64,000 bases of DNA from Brachyhypopomus gauderio (taxonomy: Eukaryota > Chordata > Actinopteri > Gymnotiformes > Hypopomidae): contig NC_135211.1 of the NCBI RefSeq assembly GCF_052324685.1, positions 1,897,105 through 1,961,104 of the forward strand, given 5' to 3'. Positions 10,221-20,808 of the stretch are shown piece by piece. Position 1 is the first letter of the stretch. Every line of letters starts with the position of its first letter. Under the pieces are notes generated by a model. It ran no database searches, had not been told where the DNA came from, and saw only the letters and a program-made list of their open reading frames with translations. Both the position numbers and the translations under genes were made by a program.

Positions 10221-11073
10221 CTATCATACTAAAACAGTCCAGAAAATGAATTTCAACTGTCCATAATTTAGTAAAAACTCTTCAAAAATCTAAATTGTAA
10301 CATTGCTAGGGTGAGGTAGGATGCTGAAGTGAGAGCAGTATAAATAACGCAGTATATTTTTTATTAGCAATAAATTGAAATATTCACAGCATATGTGATA
10401 TGAAACCTGAGAAATCATTTTGTAGTTTTTGTCTTTGAAAACCACCAGGAACATGTTTTGTTACTGGATCTGAAGCTCTAATGCAGAGCTAAACAGAGAG
10501 GCATCTGAATGGGAATGAAGCAGCCTTTAAAATTACTTTGCAATGAAGCATATTGCACTAAGTAGAAAAATGGCTTTTTTGTTTTTATTTTTAATAGATT
10601 TAGCCATTCAGATCAAATGCACATCTGACCTGATTATTCCACCATTTATTAATTACCACTAACTCTTATTAATTAACTTATTCATCTTATTCATTGTCCA
10701 CCACTAATTATTTAAACCATTATATAAACCATTATATAAACACCATTTAATTAGGTGTGGCAGAATAAAATATTGTCGGTTATGTATTTAAAAGGCACTA
10801 CTTTGATTTTGTTGCCTAGAAGAAGACCAGATCACATTTTAGGAGTGAGTAATGCAAATCATTCAACAGGGTTCACATACTTTATATTCAGCTGCTTGTA
10901 TATAAAGTTGTACAGAGCAGGGGCTCTCAGTCCAATCACTGTGAGGCTTCAGTCAGTACAATTTTTTATCATTCCGTGTTCATATTAATACCAGGCAATT
11001 AAAGTCCTTGGAATTGTTGATTTATCAGGATCAAATTAACTGGCTAAAAGTTGTGTACAGTGATGTACAGTAC
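10221..11073 (-). other. Probable HOGA1 3' UTR and downstream flank, no gene seen
   Basis: The stretch lies just past the HOGA1 stop codon on the minus strand. Candidate polyadenylation signals read on minus are ATTAAA at about 10746-10751 and AATAAA at 10645-10650, 10584-10589 and 10360-10365. I see no protein gene or recognisable transposon here. Confidence 0.4.
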
Positions 11074-11223
11074 CTACAGCCAACCATTTGAGGAGAAGAC
11101 TGCACAAAGCTGATTTACTTCCACCTCTGACAAAGGCCGCAAAGGAGAGCGACAGGGACCACCATGGAACCCAAACCACTCCATCGCCCGCTTCAAAGCA
11201 GGAACACCAAATGTCCGTGTCAC
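11074..11223 (-). CDS. hoga1: HOGA1 exon 7 (last coding exon)
   Basis: The exon follows a TTTTGTAG acceptor and encodes 49 residues, starting [18 protein letters not shown] and ending FSSNGWL before TAG. This is the C-terminal helical part of 4-hydroxy-2-oxoglutarate aldolase; the FG(V/I)P(A/G)LK and SNGWL segments are hallmarks of the vertebrate protein. It is in frame with exon 6 across a 23-kb intron. No stop or frameshift is present, and conservation of the protein amid decayed transposons argues for a functional gene. Confidence 0.92.
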   Translation of the reverse strand: MTRTFGVPALKRAMEWFGFHGGPCRSPLRPLSEVEVNQLCAVFSSNGWL

Positions 11224-11629
11224 CTACAAAATAAAAAAATAAAGGTGGAGACAAGATACATTGTGAAATGTGAAAAATTGTCAAACTGCATAGAGATGTA
11301 CACCATTAAGATAATATCTGATCTGTTGGTTTGCTGCATATGTCAAGCAGTAAAAATATTCTGAAAACATATTTAGGTATAAACATTACACAGATTAAAA
11401 AAGCCTTTGTGCAGAGGCCATTTTCAGCCCATTTGGAGACATTTTTGAGCCTACACTGTAACATTAGTTATCTATTTGAGAGCCTCTAATACAGAAGAAA
11501 ATGTCCAAAAAACAAAAAAGCAGTTTTTACTTTGGGGATGTATAGTGTGTATATGTACATTGGAGATGTGGATTTTTTCTGTTATATGAACTCTGATACA
11601 ATAGGACAAAATAAAAAAATATTGAGCAC
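11224..11629. other. Intron 6 start, nothing recognised
   Basis: The acceptor-side end of intron 6 directly upstream (minus sense) of exon 7 is AT-rich. I see no gene or clear element before the repeat at about 11630. Confidence 0.4.
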
Positions 11630-11935
11630 GGTCTGGGTTGATTTTTGATCTGGGCTGCTCTGTGTGGAGTTTGCATGTTCTCCCTGTGCCTGTGTGTGTT
11701 TTCTCCAGGTACTCCGGTTTCCCCCACAGTTCAAAGACATGCAAAGACAGGTTAATTGATCACTCTAAATTGCCTGTGAGTGCATGTGCGTGCATGTGTG
11801 TTGACCATGTGGTGGACTGGTGACATGCCCATGGTGTACCCTGCCTTTGCCCGGAGATGCTGGGATTGACTCCAGCCCCCCCATGACCCTGACTAGCAGG
11901 ATTAAGCGGTACAGATAATGGATGGATGGATGGAA
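11630..11935 (+). repeat. Interspersed LINE/SINE tail ending in (ATGG)n
   Basis: The sequence contains phrases common to a dispersed vertebrate repeat: GTTTGCATGTTCTCCCTGTG, then CTCCGGTTTCCCCCACAG, then AATTGCCTGTGAGTG. It ends GATAATGGATGGATGGATGG. It is probably a 3' end of a retroposon of the RTE/L2 type. The family is uncertain; the direction is given by the tail. Confidence 0.6.
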
Positions 11936-12108
11936 TGTCCATAGTACCATACCCTTGTCCAAATGTGGCACACCCTGATACAAGACACTTTCCCATCATC
12001 AAGAGCATGCAATATTTAATTTTTTTGCTGAAACAAAAAAACAACGTTGGACGTCTTACAGAAAGACCAGAATATAATATAATAATATATTATTATTATA
12101 TAATAATG

Positions 12109-12532
12109 TGTTATGACCCTGTCTTGGATTTGGATTTGCGTGCTCCTTTGATATAGCTGTATAGAGTTGTGTATATAGATATATGTATATTGGTGGTTTG
12201 TGTGTGCACACGGTGAGTAGGAAGTGGCTGCCATTTTGTTTGGGTTGTGGGTTTGTATCTGTTTTGTATATAGGGAGTCAGAGTAGTGTCGTCTTTTGTT
12301 TCACCCTGTTAGTATAGTTATGTCTGTTTCTTTCTAGTATGGTTTTTGTTAGTTGTTTTGGCCTGGGTCACTTCTGACGTTTGTACCTGTGTGCACTTTG
12401 TCTTGTAAATATATTCTGTTTGTGAACATTTGTAAATACACCAATACTTTACATCTTCTTGAATCACTGTGTCATCCATATTCCACCCCTTCACACCCCT
12501 GTTACGGCCTAGAGCCTAGATAGATCGTAACA
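12109..12532 (+). mobile_element. Solo LTR (424 bp) with AATG duplication
   Basis: Ends are TGTTATG and CGTAACA (TG...CA with short inverted ends), and AATG is repeated at 12105-12108 and 12533-12536. It sits inside an AT-rich microsatellite, so the duplication alone is weak evidence, but the termini and length fit an LTR. No internal region accompanies it. Confidence 0.65.
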
Positions 12533-12680
12533 AATGATAATATAAGATAAATTAATATAATAATAATAATAATAATGATAATATTATTATTATTATAATG
12601 ATTATATCTTATTATTATTATTAATAATATAATTATTATAATTGTTAATAATAATAATAATAATAATAATAAGAGATAAT
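12533..12680. repeat. AT-rich (TAA/TTA)n microsatellite
   Basis: Imperfect runs of AAT and ATT triplets on both strands, able to fold back on themselves. The related run at 12070-12108 suggests the solo LTR landed inside one repeat tract. Confidence 0.8.
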
Positions 12681-12760
12681 CATTATAATTACAATTAAGA
12701 GATGTCCAAGAGGCTAGCTAATCTAACCATGCTAGCTAAGACCCTAAAGATACAGCCTAT

Positions 12761-13097
12761 TGTTACGGCTCCGGACCCTTCCCTGTGGGCGTGTCATTAT
12801 GTCGTCTGCGTGCAGTTATGTCCATGTTAGTAGTTCCGTGGGTGTGGGTTGTTTGTGAGCGTGTTCGTTTGTTACACCTGTGCCTTGTCTCGAGGTCACG
12901 TGGGTCTGTGTAACTCACCTATTTAATGTGCGTTCGCGCAGTGTCGTGTGCTCGTCTTTTGTCTAAAGCAACGTGTCAGCGTGAGTGTGATATTGTGCTG
13001 CTTGCGCTCCGCACCGTGCTTATTTGTTTGATGTCATTAAATGTTCGTTGTACACAGTAATCGTCTTGGTGCCTGCTTCCCTCACCCAAGCGTTACA
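12761..13097 (+). mobile_element. Solo LTR (337 bp), same family as 53852 element
   Basis: The sequence is closely similar to the LTRs at 53852 and 55734, including CTCCGGACCCTTCCCTGTGG, the CTCACCTATTTAATGTGCG promoter-like stretch and a CATTAAATG signal. Termini are TGTTACGG and GCGTTACA. The 5-base repeat CCTAT lies at 12756-12760 and 13098-13102. The internal region was lost by LTR-LTR recombination. Confidence 0.9.
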
Positions 13098-13530
13098 CCT
13101 ATAGGCTGATGATTCCTGCTGAGGCTGCTTCCCGCTGATGCTGCTACGAAGTGTTTCTTTCAAATTTTGCGATTGTTTTTTTGCTAAATTACAAAAACTA
13201 TTTACGTGCTGTTCTTAACTTTTTGCCTTCCTAGACCATTGTTACAAGTAGTTCTTCCACTGTCAAGACGGGTAGTTGACTATCTGTTCCTACAAATCTG
13301 CTAGCGTAAGTCCTTATAAATGGGCTAAACGCAGTAAGTTTTTTTTATCTATGGCTGGTGTTGGTTTGTTTGCCTGTGTGTTTAGCTTAGACCCTTTCAC
13401 CACCTACAGTAATAGCGATAGCATTTGTGAGAGGTGCAAGTTAGTTACTTCGCTCATGGCAAAAATGTAAAGTTTAGAGTGCCGTGTCCACTCATTATTA
13501 AGGGATAGAGAGCAAGAGTTAGTAATAGCT

Positions 13531-13790
13531 GTGGACATGGCAGGGAGAAATAGTACCTCCACAACTCCGGCGTTAGAGCCCTCACAGCGGGGCAAATGGG
13601 TGACGTCTCGACGGTGTAGTTGGAGAGCAAAGGCTGCAGCTAACGCTAATGCCAGCACTAGCCCACGAGAGCACAACTCCCCAGTTCACGTGTCCAACAG
13701 GTTTGCCCCGCTCAGTGAAACACCCGCTGAGGAGCCTGTCTCACAGACTCTGGTCATAGGTGACTCTATCGTTCAGCATGTGAAAGTCGC
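13531..13790 (+). pseudogene. L2-like ORF1 fragment with SGNH-esterase GDS block
   Basis: The translation ends [25 protein letters not shown] is the nucleophile block of the SGNH/GDSL-type esterase domain found in ORF1 of CR1/L2 LINEs. Upstream is a low-complexity Ala/Ser/Thr stretch and [10 protein letters not shown], a typical pre-esterase linker. The frame is cut by a Gypsy fragment at about 13791. Confidence 0.7.
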
Positions 13791-14493
13791 TATTCCTTTA
13801 TGGGCTCAAATTCCTAAGCACTCTAGATAAACCCCTCACCGACCTGCTCAGAGAAGCAGCCAAATCCTGAGCACCAGTGTTGTCCCAGGAATCCCAAAAG
13901 AGGGGTGCACTCTGTCCAGTAGCCTATTACTCTAATAAACTCACACAAGCTGAGAGGAACTATAGCATATGTGACAGGGAGCTGCTAGCCAAGTTCACGC
14001 TGGAGGAGTGGAGACAATGGCTTAATCCCCTTTGTGGTGATTACCAACCACAAAGACCTTGAGTACCTCTGTAACACCAAGACGCTGAACTTAAGGCAAA
14101 GACAGTGCTCCCTCCCCTGTTCATCCTAGGAGGCATTGACTGGAGCCTAAACGGGGCTATTCAGAGAAGCAACCCACATCCTTAATGCCCTGTGGTTCAC
14201 CTATATGTCGAAGGAAAAAGCTCATAAGCTGGGCGCAAACATACCTTGGCATGGACATCCTGGATTGACAAAAAACGCCCAGCTCTTAGGAGCGCGCTAC
14301 TGGTGGGTGGTGATGCACAAAGACATTAACCATTTTGTTGCCTCATGTGCATCTGCCTGCACACAAGCTGCTTCCCCTTCAAACACCACAGCGTCTGTGG
14401 TCTCACCTGGCACTTGACTTCCTGACAGACCTCCTAGCCTCTGAGGAAAACACCATCATCCTGGTCATAGTGGATCAATTCTCCAAGATGTTG
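13791..14493 (+). mobile_element. Gypsy-like pol fragment (RNase H, integrase zinc finger)
   Basis: The RNase H part reads [18 protein letters not shown] and LEEWRQWL. It is followed, after small deletions and frame changes, by the HHCC zinc-binding region of integrase (HGHPGLTKNAQLLGARYWW) and a decayed start of the integrase core. The piece lies between L2 ORF1 and ORF2. The LTRs are absent. It is inactive. Confidence 0.75.
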
Positions 14494-14499
14494 TGAAAA

Positions 14500-15200
14500 A
14501 ACAATTTTCTCAAAGTTAGTAGACAAAATTTCATCAAGGTTAAATTCAACTACGCTCCCTCAGAGAGTAGTTTAATTCTGAAATCAGGACTGCTAAATAT
14601 TAGATCCCTGTCATCTAAAGCATTGCTTGTTAATGAGATGATTACAGATCATAATCTATGCATACTTTGCTTGATGTAAATATGGACCCGACCAGATGAC
14701 AATATTGCCCTAAACAAAGCTTCTCCCTCTGGCTATAGATATGTTCATAACCCCCGTCCAAATGGTCGAGGAGGTGGTGTCGCCACAATATATGACTCCA
14801 ATCTAGGCATTTCTCAAAAATTTGGCTTCAAGTTTAATTCTTTTGAACATCTCATCCTTAATGTATCTAATGTATCAAATTTAACAACCAACAAAGTGTC
14901 GCAGTTGTTTATGGTAATTACTATTTACAGCCCCCCAGGTTCATACTCTGAGTTCTCGCAGGAGTTTTCGGACTTTCTGTCTAATGTAGTGCTATCAGCC
15001 AATATGGTGATTATATCAATGTGACTCTTTTAGTATAAATTTTCATTGGGTATCACTCAGAATGTGGTGGGTCCTACACATAATTGTAGTCATACTTTTG
15101 ACTTGGTCTTATCATTTGGTATTAACATATCCAGTTTAGCAGTACTTCCTCAGAGCGAGGCCGTTTCTAACCACGTTGCGTTTGAACTACAGAATTCATA
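14500..15200 (+). pseudogene. L2-like ORF2 endonuclease (APE type) remnant
   Basis: The translation gives LLNIRSLSSKALLVNEMI, then NPRPNGRGGGVATIYDSNLG and a later HTFDLVLSFG segment, in the order of an apurinic-like endonuclease domain. Stops and a deletion near 15030 disrupt it. It continues the host LINE after the Gypsy fragment. Confidence 0.7.
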
Positions 15201-15378
15201 GCCTGCTGCCAAATTAAACAAACTATAACACCCAGCACCATAGCTGCGCTCACTGATATTTTACCGGGTCTGACAAACATTGATCCACCAGGGGTCGGCA
15301 ACCTTTGAGACATGGAGTGCCAACTTTAACATTTCTAGTCAATGAGTGTGCCACAATCAACAAATTAAATTGGAGCGG

Positions 15379-15404
15379 GGGGGGGGGGGGGGGGGGGGGG
15401 GGGG
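15379..15404. repeat. Poly-G tract
   Basis: A run of about 26 G inside hAT 1. Similar poly-C tracts occur at about 20116-20130, 21819-21839 and 21867-21888 in other hAT pieces. Long homopolymers are prone to assembly length errors. Confidence 0.85.
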
Positions 15405-15863
15405 TTGCATACTGACAGTCACGCTGTCTACATTCTGAACAGGGATGCCCTCACTTTAGCCTAAATTCCAGCACTTTTCAAAAATTGGAACACAATTCAA
15501 CATTAATTTTCGTCAGGTAAATGTTCCTTCCCCTGTGTTTGAGGGGCGTTTCTTTATACTACCACAAATCGAGTACATTGCAAAGAATGTGAGGCACCAA
15601 GTATAAACACCTCCGCCGTTTGTGTGAGGTGTGTGGAGTCGTGCGCTATGGTCACTCGCGATAATATAATCCATAATAAATAATCCAGCCCTGATGCGGC
15701 TCAGAGATTACGTCACACGCAGCGCCGTGCGGCCGTAGTGCCTGTAAATTAAAATTTTAATGGTCCAATGAAGGTTATTTAAAAACCAGGACAGTTCCTC
15801 ACTTAAAAAAAAAACCCCGGGACAGGATGCAAAATATGGACATGTCCCGTGAAATACGGACGT

Positions 15864-16142
15864 TTAGTCACCATACCTAAAGAGAGCTGGACTGTTTGCC
15901 ATACCTTGCCATGGCACGTTTAACGGCTTCGGCTCTTTCGGCAGGGTCTTTATACGTCTTGTCGTGTTTTGTCTCGAAATGCTTCTTAATGATGGAAGTT
16001 CGGCACGCAACGTTGTCATAGCACAGTGTACATACAGCACAATCTTTGACATACACCAATCCATAGTCTTCCGTACAGAGCTGAAATGTCCTCGCTTTGT
16101 TTTTTTAACCGGAGGCTCTGTCATCTCTTGTAACGCTATCAA
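15864..16142 (-). pseudogene. hAT 1 transposase N-terminus with BED-like finger
   Basis: Two overlapping minus frames give MTEPPVKKTKRGHFSS and, one frame away, CTLCYDNVACRTSIIKKHFETKH, a Cys-x2-Cys...His-x4-His BED-like finger typical of Charlie-type hAT transposases. A frameshift lies between them, and the catalytic part is not seen. It is probably a broken first coding exon. Confidence 0.65.
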
Positions 16143-16689
16143 GTAGGCTAACTGATTTTGCCTAAATTTAGGCTAAATTTAAACATGGGTCTGTGGCGGG
16201 AGCTGAGTGCAGAGCGTTGAGGAGCGATTTCGATTGGAGGATCGTGCTCTCTGTCTGAAATTTTTTATTTATTTATTTTTTTGCTGATGCTGTACAAGTG
16301 TGGCGCGTGCCAGTGATCAGTGGTGGACAGTAACGAAGTAAATGTAATTCGTTACTGTACTTAAGTAACATTTCCATGTATCTGTACTTTACTCAAGTAC
16401 TTTTATTTGGTAAGACTTTATACTTTTACTTCACTACATTTCAAAGTGAAACTTACTTTTCACTTCGTTACATTTACAGAAACATCTCGTTCCTTTTCTA
16501 TTTTTAAATCAACGCTTAATAAAAGACTATAACCAATCAGCGCTCAGTAAGAGTTTAAGATTTGTACGCTAATTGGCTGAGGATCTGACATGGCTGCAAC
16601 AGATGGCTTTCCCCAACACCCCTGGCTCTTTATTTAGCCCAATAGTTTAAATTCCTCGAAAAGAAAAATGATTCGTATTCCTTCAAGTG

Positions 16690-16770
16690 TCTCCTCTGCA
16701 TTCCGAAGAACACATCGCTGTCATCATTTATGAACTCGCCGTCAAACTTGAAAAAACACATCGAGGTAAG
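16690..16770 (+). pseudogene. BED-type zinc-finger exon of hAT 2
   Basis: The frame reads FKCLLCIPKNTSLSSF and NSPSNLKKHIE. This Cys-x2-Cys plus SPSNLKKH(I) pattern is the N-terminal BED finger of ZBED/hAT transposases. GAG|GTAAGT at the end looks like a splice donor. No catalytic domain follows, so the element is non-autonomous. Confidence 0.6.
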
Positions 16771-17084
16771 TTCGCCATTAGATGAGTACTAGCAACAGGG
16801 TGGTTTATATACCCTGGTTAATCACATTGAAATACACAACTTTTAACAGATGCTTTTATCCAAAGCAATGTGCTAGTACCCAAATTGCAATCTGTGGAGA
16901 TGCTAAGCGCCAGTTTAACACAGGAGACTCCCACATCAAACGTTAAAGCCGGGGACACATACACGCGAATTTGGCCAAGCGAAGCGAACTTCGCAATTCA
17001 TTCCTATGAGGGAGGCAAAGGCAAACAAATATGAGCGAAGCGAAGCAAAATTATAAAAATTATTATTATTATATTAATTATTTA

Positions 17085-17209
17085 CGCAATAATACAGTTG
17101 AGGTTCGTGCTATAACGGGTAATATTGGCACTGCTGTGCTGCGGTCGTAGATCAGCGCAGCAGTGCCAATATTACACGTTATAGCACGAACCTCGAGTGT
17201 ATTATTGCG
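17085..17209. repeat. Long hairpin (about 57-bp arms)
   Basis: The left arm begins CGCAATAATACAG and the right arm ends GTGTATTATTGCG. Between them GGTTCGTGCTATAACG pairs with CGTTATAGCACGAACC, and AATATTGGCACTGCTG pairs with its complement, leaving a loop of roughly 10 bases. It lies inside hAT 2, beside the Crypton-like remnant. Confidence 0.85.
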
Positions 17210-17439
17210 ATTATACCACAGTTCAATTATCGCTGTTTATTGAAAGATTTTGAGTTAAAGAGGACGAGAAAATACGACCTGTTTGGTTAAAAACACTCCG
17301 CCAGTTAAAATAGTTCCATTCAATGGCTCGCTGCTAAACTTACACAACACTGGAACAGCCTTACCCAATAAATATTATAGAGGTAAATATACACAAAAAC
17401 AACTGTTGATGAAATTGTATTTATTAAATAAAGTACAAC

Positions 17440-17839
17440 AATTATTGACCATCCACGGCTGATTGGAGGTTCGTTCAGGTATCTGTTCAGTCCAGCTCTT
17501 AAACCAACGACGCTGCTGATGCTATATAACTCTCCCTTCACGTTTCTGACGGATCCATAAAACGTCGTAAAAGCTGATTCATTTCATTTTGGTTAATACT
17601 AAAATCGACTGCAATGTCGTTGCTCTTTAACCAGGATGTAAATACATTAAGGACGTTTGTTTTTTGGTATTAACTTCGTTTCTCTGCATTTCCAGCTCAT
17701 CCAAATCATTGTTTGTAAGCGTGACAAACCTTGGCTCATTGGAAGAATCAGGCTGGTCATTTATAGCTTCATCCTCCAGTTTCAGATCGAAACAAATGCT
17801 TTCGAAGCCAATAGATTTAACGAACTCTCTGTAATTCAT
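17440..17839 (-). pseudogene. Crypton-like tyrosine-recombinase N-terminal remnant
   Basis: Minus-strand frames read MNYREFVKSIGFE, then (shifted) VFTSWLKSNDIAVDFSINQN and LLRRF, then (shifted) LYSISSVVGLRAGLNRYL. The pattern W...INQNEMNQLLRRFY..(Y)S..S...LRAGLNRYL is that of the DUF3504-type core-binding region found in Cryptons and Crypton-derived vertebrate genes (ZMYM2/KIAA1958 type). At least two frameshifts are present and the catalytic Arg/Tyr region is not visible. Confidence 0.6.
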
Positions 17840-18689
17840 TTTGATAATGTTGCTGCTTGTTTATAGTTGTGCTGTTTGGCCTGTAAACGCTGCTGCATTG
17901 CTAGGTTACCTGTATGTGGCGGAGTAATACATGGAGAGCTTCGGTTACAGTGATCGCCTCTCAGCCAATCGCATTGTAGGGTCAGAACTAACTGGTATAA
18001 TAATTATTATTAATTATTTGGCCAAGTTTAATATTATGAGTTCAGTTGGTTGGGCTGCACACAGTTCTAGTTGCTAAGCTTCCCTGTCCCGCCATGTAGT
18101 GGACAACGTATAACCTCTTCATATACTGTATCGCCTCTTCAAAACTTGTCATCAAATGTAATGTTTATAGTGAATGATTTATCAGTTGTGTTTTTATTGA
18201 TTTTCATCAGTTGTGATGGTGTTTGTTATTTTTTATTAGTTTTTTGACAACCGAAATGAATGAAAAATAAAATAATGAAACTTGAATGAATGCTTTTTGC
18301 GTTGTTGCTTCAAAAGCACTTGGTCTTACTTAAATATAATATAGTTTTGAGTATTTTGTGTTTGCTAGGCAAATGTAAGGCACTGTTTCGTTGTTCACTT
18401 GTTGATCGAGTAGGCCTAGGGGTTTTGATGTGACGCTAAGAAAAAAAAAGTGTTTACTTTTACTTTTAATACTTAAGTATTTTTGAAGGCAGATACTTTT
18501 GTACTTTTACTCAAGTAAAAAATTGAGGTGAATACTTTTACTTTTACTTGAGTAATATTCAATGCAAAGTAACTGTACTTTTACTCAAGTACATAATTGC
18601 TGTACTTCGTCCACCACTGCCAGTGATTATGCCTCGGCGTGCCAGCAGTGGCATGCGTGCCATAGGTTGCCGACCCCTGGTATAGACTA

Positions 18690-19113
18690 CCATGGAAAAG
18701 CAGCCTTATTGAATATAAGCATGGCCTCCATACGGCAAAATCCTCATACTTATCGGCCTTAATGGAAAAACGTAATAACAATTCAAGTCTATTTAAAAAT
18801 GTTTCCAGCCTTACGAGGAGCCATGGACAAATCAATTCACTAATCCCACTAGAGTGTACCAGTAACAATTTTATGAAATTCTTTAATGATAAGATTGATA
18901 TAATTAGGGAAAAATTTTGTAGTGCTATCTCAGAGCCTGTCAACCTGCCAATGCACCTTGACAGCTGTCTGGTCAGCTCTGATGCTCTCTTGGAGTCCTT
19001 CTCTCCAATTGGTCGTGAGGAGCTAATTTTATTGGTAGATTCTGCTAAGCCCTCCACGTGCATACTAGATGCCTCAACAACCCATCTACTTAAAGAATTA
19101 CTGCATACCAATG
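18690..19113 (+). pseudogene. L2-like ORF2 linker between endonuclease and RT
   Basis: From 18762 the frame reads MEKRNNNSSLFKNVSSLT, FFNDKIDIIREKFC and SAKPSTCILDASTTHLLKELL, the segment that precedes RT in L2-type ORF2. It is cut at 19113 by a TTF-finger hAT, after which RT sequence resumes at about 20809. Confidence 0.7.
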
Positions 19114-20179
19114 CAGGGCCGTGGCTAAGGGCGGGCATTGGGGGGCACTGCCCGTCCAATTACAATGTCATGCCCCCCCCACAACATTTTTGTTCATATA
19201 TAAAATAATTTATGTTTGAAAAAATCACACATATTAATCTAGTAATATTTTACTGTTTTATTTAAACAAACATTAAATTTTCATGTATGTTCTGAAACAG
19301 GCAAAAATAAAAAAGCGAGCCTCTAATGAACGGTCTCCAACGGTCTTGCTTATATAACAATATTGCAGACGCCTCTACTTTTTTATCCGGAGAGTTAACC
19401 TAGCTGCTAGGTTAGCATTTTAAGCTTCAGCCTAATGGATATAAGAAAATGGTTTCAAGTACCATCTTCAGTCACTACCCAAGGAGCCGAAGGAAAAACT
19501 AAAGCTGAAGAAAATGTGCTTGACTTCGACAGGAGTGAACATGCTAATTCCAGTCATGCTAATCCTGAAGTTCAAGGCGGAGGCAATATCACCGGTAAAG
19601 AATCCAGCTTGGACAATTCTGGACATTTACAGCAAGTCCCCAACGATCTTGGGGTCGAAAAACCCAACCAGGTCGCCCTGCATCAGTACCCCGTCCGTCT
19701 TTTTCAGGGTAAGAATCGCTCTTTTGTAGCTTCGTGGTACCATAATCGAGAATGGCTAGAGTACAGCGTCCACGCTGATGCAGCCTTCTGTTATCCGTGC
19801 AGAAAGTTCAGCGGTGCCCGTGCTACTGACTCAACTTTCACTCATAAGGGATACCGTGACTGGAATCACGCTACAGAGAAAGGGTTTCATAAACACTCCA
19901 AGTCGAAAGAGCATATATCTTGCAATCTGACGTGATTAGAGTTACCGGTAGCTAGCTAAATCTATTACTGGCTGTGCAGTTCATGAGGTGACTTTCTGTG
20001 GAGCGGATGTGGTATAGGGCGTGATTAGTTCATAACACACATTTTAGTCCTATTTTATTTTTATAGGCTTTGTAACTACTGCTAATGATTGCTTTATATC
20101 GGCGCTTAAATCTGCCCCCCCCCCCCCCCCAGGTAAACCCATATGCCCACCCAGTGAAAAAATTCTGGCGACGGCCCTG
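19114..20179. mobile_element. Non-autonomous hAT with TTF zinc-finger ORF
   Basis: Ends CAGGGCCGTGGC and GCGACGGCCCTG are inverted, and TACCAATG flanks it at 19106-19113 and 20180-20187. It is 1066 bp long, too short for a full transposase, and carries one ORF of 166 aa. Confidence 0.93.
19435..19935 (+). CDS. TTF-type zinc-finger ORF (166 aa) in hAT
   Basis: The ORF starts MDIRKWF and contains a TTF-type finger over about residues 90-160: RSFVASWYHNREWLEYSV, then AAFCYPCRKF, then HKGYRDWNHATEKGFHKH and SKEH. This module begins the transposases of the ZMYM/Tip100-like hAT group and probably binds DNA. The hAT catalytic core and dimerisation domain are absent, and the ORF ends just after the finger. 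It has no stop or shift within it, and may be a relic or a short binding protein competing for element ends. Expression is unknown. Confidence 0.7.
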   Translation: MDIRKWFQVPSSVTTQGAEGKTKAEENVLDFDRSEHANSSHANPEVQGGGNITGKESSLDNSGHLQQVPNDLGVEKPNQVALHQYPVRLFQGKNRSFVASWYHNREWLEYSVHADAAFCYPCRKFSGARATDSTFTHKGYRDWNHATEKGFHKHSKSKEHISCNLT

Positions 20180-20189
20180 TACCAATGTA

Positions 20190-20808
20190 CAGAGATGGGT
20201 AGAGTATTCAACAATTTTACTCAAGTAAAAGTAGTTACTTGAACCAAATGTTACTCAAGTAAAAGTAAAAGTATGCATCCCAAAAATTTACTTGAGTAAA
20301 AGTAAAAAAGTACTTTGATTAAAAGCTACTCAAGTAGTGAGTAAATGCATGAGTACTGTCTCGTGTCAGTAAATTACATCATGGGAAATTGAATTACGGG
20401 AAACAATGACTTAATGATAACAAAAATAATTTATTATAAATAAATATTATATATATAAATTATTTATTATAAATAATATGTATTTTTGTTTGTTACTAAT
20501 TAATAGGCCTGTGTAACTTTAATGTGTTCCACAAAGGCACTAACTGATGAGACTGTCAGCCAATACGTGTAGCTACAACTTGACACCAACTGAACTGGTG
20601 TGAGAACTGGTTTTTAGTATTGCACTGCGTTACATTTAATAATTACATCATACAAACGTTATGCCTCAGAGATTGGTTACTCATACTCGGGTGACGAGAC
20701 GTTGGTCAGTCTTCTCACTGAAAAGACGAATTATTTACAAAACGAAAGTAACGGTAGCGCGTGGCACAAATCCGATTGTAACGGAGTAAAAGTCGCGTTT
20801 TTCTCACC
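20190..20808. mobile_element. hAT fragment, same family as 38774-39839
   Basis: It starts CAGAGATGGGTAGAG and is full of ACTCAAGTAAAAGTA repeats. The right part matches 38880-39030 on the opposite strand (GTAACGGAGTAAAAGTCGCG). It is cut off at about 20808, where L2 RT sequence begins. The right terminal repeat is missing. Confidence 0.75.

Larger units (their letters stand above)
16318..18619. mobile_element. hAT transposon 2, nested inside hAT 1
   Basis: It begins CAGTGGTGGACAG and ends GTCCACCACTG. The perfect octamer CCAGTGAT flanks it at 16310-16317 and 18620-18627. The ends hold many ACTCAAGTA/TACTTTTAC subterminal repeats. It carries a BED-finger exon (+), a strong hairpin and a Crypton-like remnant (-). 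Confidence 0.92.
15289..18679. mobile_element. hAT transposon 1 (nested host of a second hAT)
   Basis: The left end CAGGGGTCGGCAACCT matches the right end read on minus (CAGGGGTCGGCAACCTATGG) over the first 16 or so bases. It interrupts the L2 element between endonuclease and linker. Flanking octamers TGATCCAC and GTATAGAC agree only partly, so the target duplication has decayed or is not original. It carries a decayed transposase N-terminus on minus. Confidence 0.8.
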
